Assembly: GCA_937858365.1 (NCBI GenBank)
Contig: CALLYK010000284.1
Location: 1-64,000, forward strand
Source: an uncultured Isosphaeraceae bacterium
GTDB taxonomy: Bacteria; Planctomycetota; Planctomycetia; Isosphaerales; Isosphaeraceae
DNA length: 64,000 nucleotides
Reading direction: 5' to 3'
A program made the position numbers and the translations under genes. Below, one piece after another: positions 25,864 to 34,126 of this stretch. Within the stretch, counting starts at the first letter, position 1. Each line of letters starts with the position of its first letter. Below the pieces are notes generated by a model. It was not told the DNA's origin. It ran no database searches and worked only from the letters and a program-made list of their open reading frames with translations.

Positions 25864-27201
25864 TCATTCGGTGGGAGTATAACCGTCCGGGACCCGCTCC
25901 AGGACCGTCCCGATCAACTCGTGATGTGTTTCAGGTTCGCGGCCTTGTTCGCGGCGGAAGACTTCTTCCGCCAGGGCCATCACCAGGTCGGCGCGGCGCG
26001 ATCGGTCGCGGTCGGCCACTTTCTGAAAGGCCCAATGGGCCGGAAGGAGCGCCTTGACGATCGCCGTGGATTCGACTCGCACGGCCAAGGCACGCGCGCC
26101 CAGGGCCGCTTCGGGGTGGCCGTCGTAGAACCAGGGGGAACTGCGCGGGCCATCGCGAGGCGGCCTCACGAGGTCGGGCGGGCCGACCAGCGCCGGGCGC
26201 GTCTCTGCGGGTCCATCGCAATGGGAGAGCCAGTTTTGAAAGGCCAAACGAATCAAGCGCCTCGAGCGTTCCGGTTCGTTGGTGAGGAACCAGCGTGCTC
26301 GTTGAGCGCCGGGTAGATGGTTGTACCAGGCCGTGCGGTCGATCGAGCCGAGGGACCAGGGGTCATCGAGGAAGAACTCGCGTAGGGCGACGGTGTCGTC
26401 CAGCGTGTTCATCAGGCTGAGGTACTCCACCTTCATCGCGTTGGAATCGGGAAGTGTGAGCACGTTGATTTCGCCTATGTCATTCAGGGCCCGACGGAGA
26501 AGCGCGGGTCCCAGGCGCGGGTCGGCCATCCAGGTCTTGGTCAGGTCGGCCCCTTGAGCGTACTCGGCCGAACCGACCATTCGGGCGATCGCGATGCCAT
26601 TCCGGCCCACGAGGCGACTCCCGCGCAAGACGGCGCGGAGCCAGCCCCAGGCCGCTTCCAGGTCCCCGTCGGCATGACACTTGGCGGCGTGCAGCAGGGC
26701 CAAGCGGACAAAGTGGCGGTGGTCTTGCACGTCGGGCAAGGTGGATTCGATGTTCAGTTCCGAGACCGGTCGCTCCAGTGCGTCGGCGCATTCGGTGCCC
26801 TTGCGCCAAAGGGCCAGGGCCGCCTCGTTGCGTCGCAGGTATTCCAACGAGCGAGCGTCGGACCCAGCGGGCCAGGTCCAAGGGTTCTTGAGGACCCGCC
26901 GTTCGATCGTTTCGGAGCGTTCGGACCGCTCTCGGGCCCGATGGAAATAGGTGAAGGCGTTATCTTCCTCGGCCGGCTGGAACGATCGGAACGCGACAGT
27001 GTCGAAGGGGTCGCCCACGTCGGGCAAACCGACAAGCCGCGAGGCCCTCCAGGCCAAGACTAACGGGATTCCGGCGAGCGACAGAAAAAGCAACAACAAG
27101 GCCAGGCGCCGCCGCCCTCGTGTACGTTCCAAAAGACGCGCTGGCCACAAGGCCCCGTGGACCAGACCCCTCCATCGCGGCGGTCGAGGAATTGGCGTCA
27201 T
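25864..27201 (-). CDS. Tandem paralogue family, copy 4
   Basis: A 445-aa protein. ERTRGRRRLALLLLFLS marks the basic edge and start of the membrane helix, followed by RLVGLPDVGDPFD. Blocks: NAFTYFHRA, ALALWRKGTECADALERPVSELN, WGWLRAVLRGSRLVGRNG, WYNHLPGAQRARWFLTNEPE, FQNWLSHCDGPAETRPALVG and VFRREQGREPETHHELIG. It is much more similar to copy 5 than to copies 1-3, suggesting a recent duplication. It overlaps copy 5 by 4 bp. Confidence 0.78.
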   Translation of the reverse strand: MTPIPRPPRWRGLVHGALWPARLLERTRGRRRLALLLLFLSLAGIPLVLAWRASRLVGLPDVGDPFDTVAFRSFQPAEEDNAFTYFHRARERSERSETIERRVLKNPWTWPAGSDARSLEYLRRNEAALALWRKGTECADALERPVSELNIESTLPDVQDHRHFVRLALLHAAKCHADGDLEAAWGWLRAVLRGSRLVGRNGIAIARMVGSAEYAQGADLTKTWMADPRLGPALLRRALNDIGEINVLTLPDSNAMKVEYLSLMNTLDDTVALREFFLDDPWSLGSIDRTAWYNHLPGAQRARWFLTNEPERSRRLIRLAFQNWLSHCDGPAETRPALVGPPDLVRPPRDGPRSSPWFYDGHPEAALGARALAVRVESTAIVKALLPAHWAFQKVADRDRSRRADLVMALAEEVFRREQGREPETHHELIGTVLERVPDGYTPTE

Positions 27202-28538
27202 GGGGTGTCCTCGGTGGGCTTGTGGCCGTCGGGAAATTGCCCCAACACATCGCCGAGCAATTCATCCGACGACGCGGCGTCACGGCCATGTTCGCGGCGG
27301 AAGACCTCTTGAGCAAGGGACATCACCAAACCGGCGCGCAAGCCGCGCTCGCGATCGCAGGTCCGCAGAAAGGCCGATTGCGTCGGGAGGAGCCAGGGAG
27401 CTAGCAAGGCCCTTTCCACGCGCGCCGCGAGCGCTCGCGGACCTGGTCCCGCCGGCGGCGCGACGTCGAAGAACCGTGGCGCATCCGGCGAACCCGGGCG
27501 CGCCTGTACGGGCTTGTCTTGGGCGCCGATCAGCGCCGGACGCTCGTCGCTGGGGTCGTCGCTGTGGGCCAGCCAATTCGAGAAAGCGAGGCGCGTGAGG
27601 CGCCTGGAGCATTCCGGCTCGTTGTTCAGGAACCAGCGCGCATGGTGATACGCGGGCAGATGGTTATACCAGGCGGCGCGGTCGAAGACGTCGGCGGAAT
27701 AGGGTTCGTTGAGGAAGAAACCGCGAATCTTCTCCGGTCCTTCCAGGCCCTTCATCACCGTCAGGTACTCGACCTGAAGGGCCTCGTGGACGGGCGCGGT
27801 CAGGGCGTTGATCTCCTCGACGTCCCGTAGCGCCTGCCGCAGCAGGTGGGCCCCGACGTTCGGGTCGGCCATCCACGGCCGAGCGAGGTTCACGGCAACA
27901 CCGTACTCGGCCGTGCCGACAAGACGCGCGATGATCGTCCCGTTGCGTCCCACCAGTCGACTGCCGCGCAGGATCGCGCGCAGCCACTCCCAGGCCCCGG
28001 CGAGGTCTCCTTCAGATTGACATCTCGAGACATGAAGACAAGCAAGACGCACAAAATGACGATGCTCCTGGATATCGGGCAAGAGCGAGTCGAACGAGAG
28101 TTCGCCGATGGGTCGTTCTAGGGCGTCGGGCCGCTCGGAGCCCCGCTTCCAGAGGGCCAGCGCCTCCTCATTGCGTTCGAGATACGCGAGTCCTTCCGTG
28201 TCTGTCGGCGCGGGCCAGGCGTAGGGACTGTTCAAAAGCCGCAACTCGGCGGCCTTGTCGTGGTGCGACAACGAGCGGGCCTCGCGATAAAGGACAAAGG
28301 CGTTCTTCTCGTCGGCCACGCGAAGGGTCAGAAGCGGGGTGGGGTCGAACGGGTCGCCAACGTTGGGCAAACCCACCAGCCGCGCCTGACGATAAACGAT
28401 CATGCCGATCCCGGAGCCGACCATGAAATAGAGCAGCACCAAGAGCGAGCGCCGCCGGCCGCGCGCTCGTTCGACCCAGCGCAAAGGGGCAAGGGCCACT
28501 CGCGAGAAGGACCATTGCAAGGAAGGCGTGTCGCTCAC
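27198..28538 (-). CDS. Tandem paralogue family, copy 5 (first gene of operon)
   Basis: A 446-aa protein starting with GTG, preceded by GAGGGAG. ERARGRRRSLLVLLYFMVG begins the membrane helix, and ARLVGLPNVGDPFD follows. It shares the copy-4 blocks RPIGELSFDSLLPDIQEHRH, WEWLRAILRGSRLVGRNG, WYNHLPAYHHARWFLNNEPE, FSNWLAHSDDPSDERPALIG and VFRREHGRDAASSDELLG. A sigma-70-like promoter lies 33-62 bp upstream (28571-28600, minus). As first gene it probably sets expression of the whole array. Confidence 0.8.
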   Translation of the reverse strand: MSDTPSLQWSFSRVALAPLRWVERARGRRRSLLVLLYFMVGSGIGMIVYRQARLVGLPNVGDPFDPTPLLTLRVADEKNAFVLYREARSLSHHDKAAELRLLNSPYAWPAPTDTEGLAYLERNEEALALWKRGSERPDALERPIGELSFDSLLPDIQEHRHFVRLACLHVSRCQSEGDLAGAWEWLRAILRGSRLVGRNGTIIARLVGTAEYGVAVNLARPWMADPNVGAHLLRQALRDVEEINALTAPVHEALQVEYLTVMKGLEGPEKIRGFFLNEPYSADVFDRAAWYNHLPAYHHARWFLNNEPECSRRLTRLAFSNWLAHSDDPSDERPALIGAQDKPVQARPGSPDAPRFFDVAPPAGPGPRALAARVERALLAPWLLPTQSAFLRTCDRERGLRAGLVMSLAQEVFRREHGRDAASSDELLGDVLGQFPDGHKPTEDTP

Positions 28539-28570
28539 GATCGCGGTCTCCCTCTTATCGCGGGACGATC

Positions 28571-28600
28571 AGGATAGCCCTCAACTCACCTCTTGGTCAA
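28571..28600 (-). promoter_or_regulatory. Promoter of the five-paralogue operon
   Basis: On the minus strand TTGACC (28600-28595), 18 bp spacer, TATCCT (28576-28571). Transcription would begin about 25 bases before the GTG of copy 5, leaving a short leader with GAGGGAG. Confidence 0.5.
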
Positions 28601-28622
28601 TGACAAACGTCCGAGATAGGAT
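28593..28622 (+). promoter_or_regulatory. Candidate promoter of the FAH-family gene
   Basis: TTGGTC (28593-28598), 18 bp spacer, TAGGAT (28617-28622). The -35 box overlaps that of the divergent operon, so the two promoters may compete. Weaker than the minus-strand match. Confidence 0.35.
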
Positions 28623-28702
28623 GCGGCTGGTGCCCTCTGGTTCATTTGGGTCGCACGGGTTAGGCTCGATGCGATCATCCAGGATCCCGAGGGGCGAAAG
28701 CG

Positions 28703-29557
28703 ATGCGTTGGGCGACCGTGCGAGGTGAATGGGGTCCGAGGGTCTGCGGGGTCCGCGTGAATCGTTGCATCGACGTCAACGCGGCCGACCCCTCGCTGCC
28801 TTCCAACTTGAAGGACCTCCTGGAGATGGGGCCCGGAGGGCTCGAGCAGGCGGCGGCGGCGGTGCAGAGCGGCTCGATCGGATTCGACCTGGAAACAGCC
28901 GAGTTGATGTCCCCTGTGCATGACCCGGGGAAGATCATCTGCCTGGGCTTGAACTACCGGGATCACGCGGCCGAGAGCAACGCGCCGGTCCCCGAGGAGC
29001 CGATCCTCTTCAGCAAGTTCAACACGGCCCTCATTGGTCATGGCCGGCCGATCGTCTTGCCGGAGGTGAGTCAGCAGGTCGATTACGAGGCGGAATTGGT
29101 CGTGGTCATCGGCCTCAAGGGCAAGGACATTCCGCGCGAGCGAGCGATGGAGCACGTCGCCGGTTATGCCTGCGGGCACGACGTCTCGGCGCGGGATTGG
29201 CAACTGAACAAGCCGGGCAAGCAGTGGCTCGCGGGCAAGACGTTCGACACGTTCGCGCCAGTCGGGCCCTACATGGTCACGGTCGACGAGGTGGCCGACC
29301 CGCACGCCCTGAGCGTGAAGCTGCGTCTCAATGGCGAGACGATGCAGGACTCGTCCACCAGCCAACTCATTTTTAAGGTAGACGAAATGATTTCATATAT
29401 ATCGAAGATTGTCACATTGATGCCGGGCGACCTGATCTACACGGGCACGCCGCCGGGCGTGGGGATGGCGCGAAAACCGCCGGTCTTCCTCAAGAAGGGG
29501 GACGTGGTGGAGGTCGAGATCGCGGGTCTGGGGACCTTGAGGAACCCGGTCATCTGA
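28703..29557 (+). CDS. Fumarylacetoacetate hydrolase family protein
   Basis: A 284-aa enzyme with the FAH fold: CLGLNYRDHAAESN, the metal-binding DYEAELVVVIG, YACGHDVSARDWQ, GKTFDTFAPVGPY and YTGTPPGVGM near the C-terminus. Such proteins act as Mg/Mn-dependent hydrolases, decarboxylases or isomerases on 2-oxo acids (acylpyruvate hydrolase, HpcE-type). The exact reaction is not evident. Length and motif order are complete. Transcribed divergently from the five-paralogue operon. Confidence 0.9.
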   Translation: MRWATVRGEWGPRVCGVRVNRCIDVNAADPSLPSNLKDLLEMGPGGLEQAAAAVQSGSIGFDLETAELMSPVHDPGKIICLGLNYRDHAAESNAPVPEEPILFSKFNTALIGHGRPIVLPEVSQQVDYEAELVVVIGLKGKDIPRERAMEHVAGYACGHDVSARDWQLNKPGKQWLAGKTFDTFAPVGPYMVTVDEVADPHALSVKLRLNGETMQDSSTSQLIFKVDEMISYISKIVTLMPGDLIYTGTPPGVGMARKPPVFLKKGDVVEVEIAGLGTLRNPVI

Positions 29558-29588
29558 TCACCCGATCACCTTGATTTCCAACGTGGGA

Positions 29589-29618
29589 CCGGCACCCGTC
29601 TGAGGTGTTGGGTGCCGG
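29589..29618. terminator. Hairpin between convergent genes
   Basis: CCGGCACCC (29589-29597) and GGGTGCCGG (29610-29618) form a perfect 9 bp stem with a 12-base loop. It lies between the convergent FAH and zinc-ribbon genes. No T tract follows, so it may work as a bidirectional or Rho-assisted terminator. Confidence 0.6.
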
Positions 29619-29640
29619 ACCTTCCGTGGAAAGAGACGTT

Positions 29641-30234
29641 TCAGAAGATGGGGTTGTCGGCGGATTGCAGGTCGGTGCTGCCGCTCGGCGCGATGACCGG
29701 CTGGACCTGTTCCAGATCGCTTTGGCCTTTGGGAACATCGCTCGCCAGCGGCGCTTCCGGCGCGACCGTGAGGGCCAGGGCGAGACCGATGACCCCTAGA
29801 CCGACGCCCACGCCGCCCTGTGTGCGACTGATGGATTTGCGCTGAAGCAGCCCCATGATACCGAAGGCCACGGCCGTGACGGCGGGGAAGGTCGCCATGC
29901 CCGAGAGGAACGCGAGCGGCAGCGAGATGCCCCCGAGACCGAGTGCGATCGCGCCGCAGGGATAACGCGAGCTGACCACGTTCCACCATTTCTTTTTCTC
30001 GCGGCGGCGCGACGTGCTTTCCGAGACGGTCTCACCGGGGGGATGGAGAAGAAGACCCAAAAACCTGTCCCATAAACCCTTGTTGTGATGACGAGACGAA
30101 AACTCGAGGCCGCATTCAGGGCACTTGAGAGGGGACCGCTCATCTTCTTCGTCGTCACGTCGGGACCGCAAGGGGACCCCGCATCGCGGGCATTGCGTTC
30201 GTTTGTGGCGTCGTGATTTGGTGGAGTCGGCCAT
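29641..30234 (-). CDS. Zinc-ribbon membrane protein, hypothetical
   Basis: A 197-aa protein. Two CxxC pairs (CPRCGVPL near residue 13 and CPECGLEF near residue 36) form a zinc ribbon. A basic linker follows (SRRREKKKWW), then two hydrophobic helices: AIALGLGGISLPLAFLSGMATFPAVTAVAFGIMG and GVGVGLGVIGLALALTV. The frame is open to 30318, but the ATG at 30234 (MADSTKSRRHKR) has GAGGGGG upstream. Architecture (zinc ribbon plus DUF4190-like helices) is common in planctomycetes; function unknown. Confidence 0.68.
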   Translation of the reverse strand: MADSTKSRRHKRTQCPRCGVPLRSRRDDEEDERSPLKCPECGLEFSSRHHNKGLWDRFLGLLLHPPGETVSESTSRRREKKKWWNVVSSRYPCGAIALGLGGISLPLAFLSGMATFPAVTAVAFGIMGLLQRKSISRTQGGVGVGLGVIGLALALTVAPEAPLASDVPKGQSDLEQVQPVIAPSGSTDLQSADNPIF

Positions 30235-30393
30235 GATGAAGACGCCCCCTCGCGCGATGATCGAGACGACCGCCAGGTCCATGAGAGTTGGAATTGGGAC
30301 CGCTTGGGTCCATGACATCTCCCTGAACCTGCTATCTTAGACGGGTCTACCCGAACAACGCCAGGGAGGTGCGAATTTGGGGGCGTTCAGCAA

Positions 30394-31272
30394 TCAGCGT
30401 CGGAGTCGTTCGGTGAGGACCCGGACATCAGTCGATTCCGGGGCCAACCTCAACGCGCGTTCGGCGATCCGGAGGGCGCCGGGACGATTGTCTTGACCTT
30501 CGTGGGCCAGGGCCAACGTGTAGAGCACATCGGGCCGCGCGGGGAGTTTCTCCGCGGCCAAAGCCAGGTCGGCGAGGGCCTCGGGATATTGCTTCAGGGC
30601 GAGATACGCCTGACCGCGACGGAAGCGAGCCTCCGGGTCGTCGGGGAGACGTTCGATGACCATGTCCAGTCGTGCCAGGGCCTGGTCGGCCTGTTGCCGT
30701 TGGAGTTGGATGGTCGCCACGCGCAAGAGCGTCACGGGGTCGTTGGGGTCCAGTTCCAGGGCCCGAAAATAGGCGGCCAGGGCGTCTTCGGTGCGCCCCA
30801 GGGCCTCAAGGGCACGCCCCCGCGCCGCTTGGGCCGTGGCCCTTCTCGGCTCCAAGTCGATGGCTTGATCAAGCGGTCCCAGGGCCTCGCGGTAGCGGCC
30901 CGCGCGAACACGGACCAGGCCCAGACCGCTCAAGGCGTCGACATAGTCCGGGTCGATCTCGAGGGCGCGCATTTCGGCGGCCTCGGCGTCGCCCAGGCGG
31001 TCGGCGGATGCGTAAACGCCGGCCAGGCGGTGATGGGCCTCGGCGAGGTTCGGTGCCTCGCTCAGCAGGTGTCCCAGAAGGACCTCGGCGCGGGGCAGGT
31101 CGCGGGCGTCAATCGCTTGCTGGGCCTGCTGACTCAGGCGATGGCGCTGCTCGACCTGCTCGTTCGTCGGCCGATCGTTCCGACGACGGACCACGGCGCA
31201 ACCCGAACACGCCAACCACCCCAGGGTCGCCAGCAAACCGGCGATGACGACCCGTTGCCGCACGGCGGCCAT
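30394..31272 (-). CDS. TPR-repeat lipoprotein-like protein
   Basis: A 292-aa protein with an N-terminal export signal (VVIAGLLATLGWLACSGC) that ends in a lipobox-like CSGC, followed by about six tetratricopeptide repeats (for example AEAEMRALEIDPDYVDALSG-type units from residue 55 to the end). TPR arrays serve as protein-interaction scaffolds. GGAGG directly abuts the ATG at 31272, so the GTG nine bases further in (31263) may be the real start. Likely periplasmic, partner unknown. Confidence 0.82.
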   Translation of the reverse strand: MAAVRQRVVIAGLLATLGWLACSGCAVVRRRNDRPTNEQVEQRHRLSQQAQQAIDARDLPRAEVLLGHLLSEAPNLAEAHHRLAGVYASADRLGDAEAAEMRALEIDPDYVDALSGLGLVRVRAGRYREALGPLDQAIDLEPRRATAQAARGRALEALGRTEDALAAYFRALELDPNDPVTLLRVATIQLQRQQADQALARLDMVIERLPDDPEARFRRGQAYLALKQYPEALADLALAAEKLPARPDVLYTLALAHEGQDNRPGALRIAERALRLAPESTDVRVLTERLRR

Positions 31273-31397
31273 CCTCCTTCAGAAACACGACGACGCGCGC
31301 ACCCACCTTGGCGCACACGTCCAGGCGGACGCGGCACGATACGGAGGGCCCGTGAAACGGTCAAGGCCGTTCCTGAATCCGGACCCCGATACCCCAG

Positions 31398-31829
31398 TCA
31401 ATCCCCGAGGTCGGCGACCGAACGCTGGAGCGCCTTCAGGGCCAATTGCGTCTCGTCGGCGTCGAGTTCCGACCATTGGCCGAACAAGAGGACCGTGTGC
31501 CGAGTGGTTTGATAGCAGCGGATCGAGCAGGAGTTGGTCATGTCGAAACTGAAGAAGGCCACATCATGGCCGATCGCCTTGTGGCCGTCGATCGTCTCGA
31601 GCACGGGGCCGGCGTCCATGTTGGGGTATTCCTCGCGCATCGCCTCCAGGGCCTCGTCGGCCACGTCGGCGGGCGCCGGACACGATTCGTCGAGGCGCAC
31701 GAGGGCGAAGGCCATGCCCTCGGGCGCGTGCAGGGCGACCGTCGTGACCGGCCCTTCGTCGTCCTCTTCGACGATCCATTCCCGCGGGTACTCGAAACGA
31801 ATGCCGTGATCTTCATAGACCCCGATCAT
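31398..31829 (-). CDS. Hypothetical protein, stress-response-like A/B barrel size
   Basis: A 143-aa cytoplasmic-looking protein. Notable blocks are EDHGIRFEYPREWIVEEDD, VTTVALHAPEGMAFALVRLD and the C-terminal TVLLFGQWSELDADETQLALKALQRSV. The 'F.YP..W.v.......t..l' opening resembles lipoprotein LpqN or PsbP-like 'user-friendly' folds that measure fit to a bilobal sheet, but I cannot assign a family. The frame is open to 31979; the ATG at 31829 removes Arg-rich non-conserved residues that overlap the trpS promoter region. Confidence 0.6.
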   Translation of the reverse strand: MIGVYEDHGIRFEYPREWIVEEDDEGPVTTVALHAPEGMAFALVRLDESCPAPADVADEALEAMREEYPNMDAGPVLETIDGHKAIGHDVAFFSFDMTNSCSIRCYQTTRHTVLLFGQWSELDADETQLALKALQRSVADLGD

Positions 31830-31999
31830 GGTCCTCAACTCCGGAAACGTACGAATCATGCACGCGGCGATGCGGGAATGGGGCACGACCTCGGCCCAGC
31901 TTAACGCGGCCGGACCAGGCTGGTACAGTGGGCGGACCAGAATGCGTCCCCGGGCCGGTCCACGCGGGCCGTCCTTCAACCCACCGCCAGCGAGCCGTC

Positions 32000-32962
32000 A
32001 TGCGCGTCCTGTCCGGCATCCAACCATCGGGCCCCCTTCATGTCGGCAACTATTTGGGGGCGATCCGTCAGTACCTGGCCCTTCAGCGCGACCACGACGC
32101 CTATTACTTCGTCGCCAATTACCACGCCCTGACCAGCGTGCGCGACGCGGCCGTCTTGCGGGCATACACCAACGACGTGATCGTGACCTTGCTCTCGCTC
32201 GGCGTGGACCCGGAGCGCGTCACCCTGTTTGTTCAGTCGGATGTCCCCGAGACGACCGAGCTCGCTTGGCTCCTAACGACCGTGACGCCGATGGGCTGGC
32301 TTGAAAAGTGCGTCAGCTTCAAGGACAAGGTCCAGCAGGGCCTGCCCGCCGACCACGGCCTGTTCGCCTACCCGGTCTTGCAAGCGGCCGACATCCTCCT
32401 TTATGACGCCGACACGGTGCCGGTCGGACAGGACCAGAAGCAGCACTTGGAGATTACTCGCGACATCGCCGAGCGTTTCAACAACACCTATGGCGAGACC
32501 TTCAAGCTGCCCGAGCCGCACATCCTGCCGTCGGTCGCGGTGGTGCCGGGGATCGACGGCCGCAAGATGTCCAAGAGCTACGGCAACACCATCGACGTCT
32601 TCGACGACCCGAAGACGATCCTCAAGAAGTGCAAGAAGATCGTCACCGACAGCACGCCCGTGGAAGACCCCAAAGACCCCGACCGCGACAATCTCTTCCA
32701 ATTGTTCAAGCTCTTCGCGCCCGGCGATGAAGTGGCCGACGTGGAGCGTCGGTATCGCCAGGGAGGGATCGGCTACGGTGAGGTGAAGACGGGACTGGCC
32801 GCACACCTGAGCGACCACTTCGCCGCCGCGCGCGAGCGTCGGGCCGAGTGGCTGGCGCATCCGGTCCGTGTCGAGGAGGTCCGGCGCAACGGGGCCGAGA
32901 AGGCCCGCAAGACGGCGCGCATCGTCCTGGACCGGGCCCGGGCGGCTTGTGGTGTCAACTGA
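32000..32962 (+). CDS. trpS: Tryptophan--tRNA ligase
   Basis: Class Ic aminoacyl-tRNA synthetase of 320 aa, normal bacterial length. It charges tRNA-Trp with tryptophan. The HIGH equivalent is HVGN at residues 14-17 (SGIQPSGPLHVGNYLGA) and the KMSKS loop is RKMSKSYGN near residue 190. GQDQKQHLEITRDIAERFN is the Trp-binding helix region. The frame opens at 31928, but the conserved MRVLSGIQPSG begins at 32000. Cytoplasmic and probably essential. Confidence 0.97.
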   Translation: MRVLSGIQPSGPLHVGNYLGAIRQYLALQRDHDAYYFVANYHALTSVRDAAVLRAYTNDVIVTLLSLGVDPERVTLFVQSDVPETTELAWLLTTVTPMGWLEKCVSFKDKVQQGLPADHGLFAYPVLQAADILLYDADTVPVGQDQKQHLEITRDIAERFNNTYGETFKLPEPHILPSVAVVPGIDGRKMSKSYGNTIDVFDDPKTILKKCKKIVTDSTPVEDPKDPDRDNLFQLFKLFAPGDEVADVERRYRQGGIGYGEVKTGLAAHLSDHFAAARERRAEWLAHPVRVEEVRRNGAEKARKTARIVLDRARAACGVN

Positions 32963-32979
32963 CGAGAAGGCCCTTCGCC

Positions 32980-33882
32980 ATGCGCTCGTTCGCGACCCTT
33001 TTGCCGTTCCTGGTGGCGGCCCTGCCGACAGGGGCGGACGACCCGTCGAGTCTCCGTTGGCTCGAAGAGGCCCCGCGGGGCCTGAAGGCCCTGGAAACGG
33101 CCTGTTCCAAGCTCGTGGTGCGCGGTCGTGAGAGCTTGCTGGGAGGAGGCCCCGGCCAGCCCGACGAGTTGATGAACGGGTAGACGTGGGAGGAGTTCCA
33201 GTTGAAGGTCCGCGATGAATCGACCGTGGTGGTCCTGGGTGCGTGGAGCACCAACAAACCGGGGCCCATCGTGTCGCCTCCACCTTTTCGGACGGTCGCC
33301 GGGGCCATTCCGGGAACCTCATTCGGGTTGGAGCAAGCTAAGGAGGGGGGACCGTTCGCGTTGGTCTATCAAGGCCCCGATCCCAGGTCGGTCCCAGCTC
33401 GTCCTTCCACTCGCCGATGGCTGTATGTCGAAAGGCTGTGGAGCTTGCCTTCGCATTTCCGGATCGGGACCATGCGGGCGTTGCTCAGGGACCCGGATTT
33501 TCAGGTCCTCGCGGTCAAGGACGTCAAGATGAGGGGCGAGCCTCGCCTGCGGGTCGATTTTCGGTATTCGAAGGAGCTCGCGCTCCAAGACAAAGGGCCG
33601 TCGATCTTCGAGGGTTGGCTCACTCTCTCGCCGAGGCACTCGTGGGCGGTTTGCGAAGGGGACCACACGATGCGTCGGGCCGGGGAAACGGGGCGTTACA
33701 CCTGGCGTGTGGACCTGGACGAAGGCCCGGATAGAATGCCGATCGTCCGACGCATCGTGGCCGGTCGCGTGGGTCCGACCTTCGAGAACCGCGACGTGCT
33801 CGACTTTCGGTCCTGGGAGTATCGCGAGGTCTCAACCCGCGAGTTGGAAAAGGAAGGCTACGGACCGATCGAGGGCCCTTGA
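32980..33882 (+). pseudogene. Secreted protein gene interrupted by an in-frame amber codon
   Basis: One reading frame of about 300 codons starts 17 bp after trpS with GAGAAGG and a signal peptide (MRSFATLLPFLVAALPTGA). It is cut by TAG at 33181-33183 after 67 codons, and continues in the same frame to 33882 with normal coding character (EEFQLKVRDESTVVVLG onward). A GGGAGGAG followed by TTG at 33202 could allow reinitiation, but that product would lack the export signal. Family unrecognised; the C-terminal half is beta-rich (YTWRVDLDEGPDRMPIVRR). Confidence 0.7.
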
Positions 33883-34126
33883 CCGTTCGGGGCGGCCCCG
33901 CCCGACGACCGGCCCGTGGGACGCATCGCGCAACGCCCCCGACGATTCCGGCCCCTTCACTTCCGACCTTTGACCCAGGACCATTCGCGACCGCCTCGAA
34001 CGTGTGTCGTACCCCCTTGGCGCCGATCGATACGTTGACTAGTCTGAATGGTTGTATGGATGGGCCTTTGGGCCACCGCTTCCCAGACCTTCCAACCTCT
34101 CCGAAGACCCTTGGTAAGGAGACACC

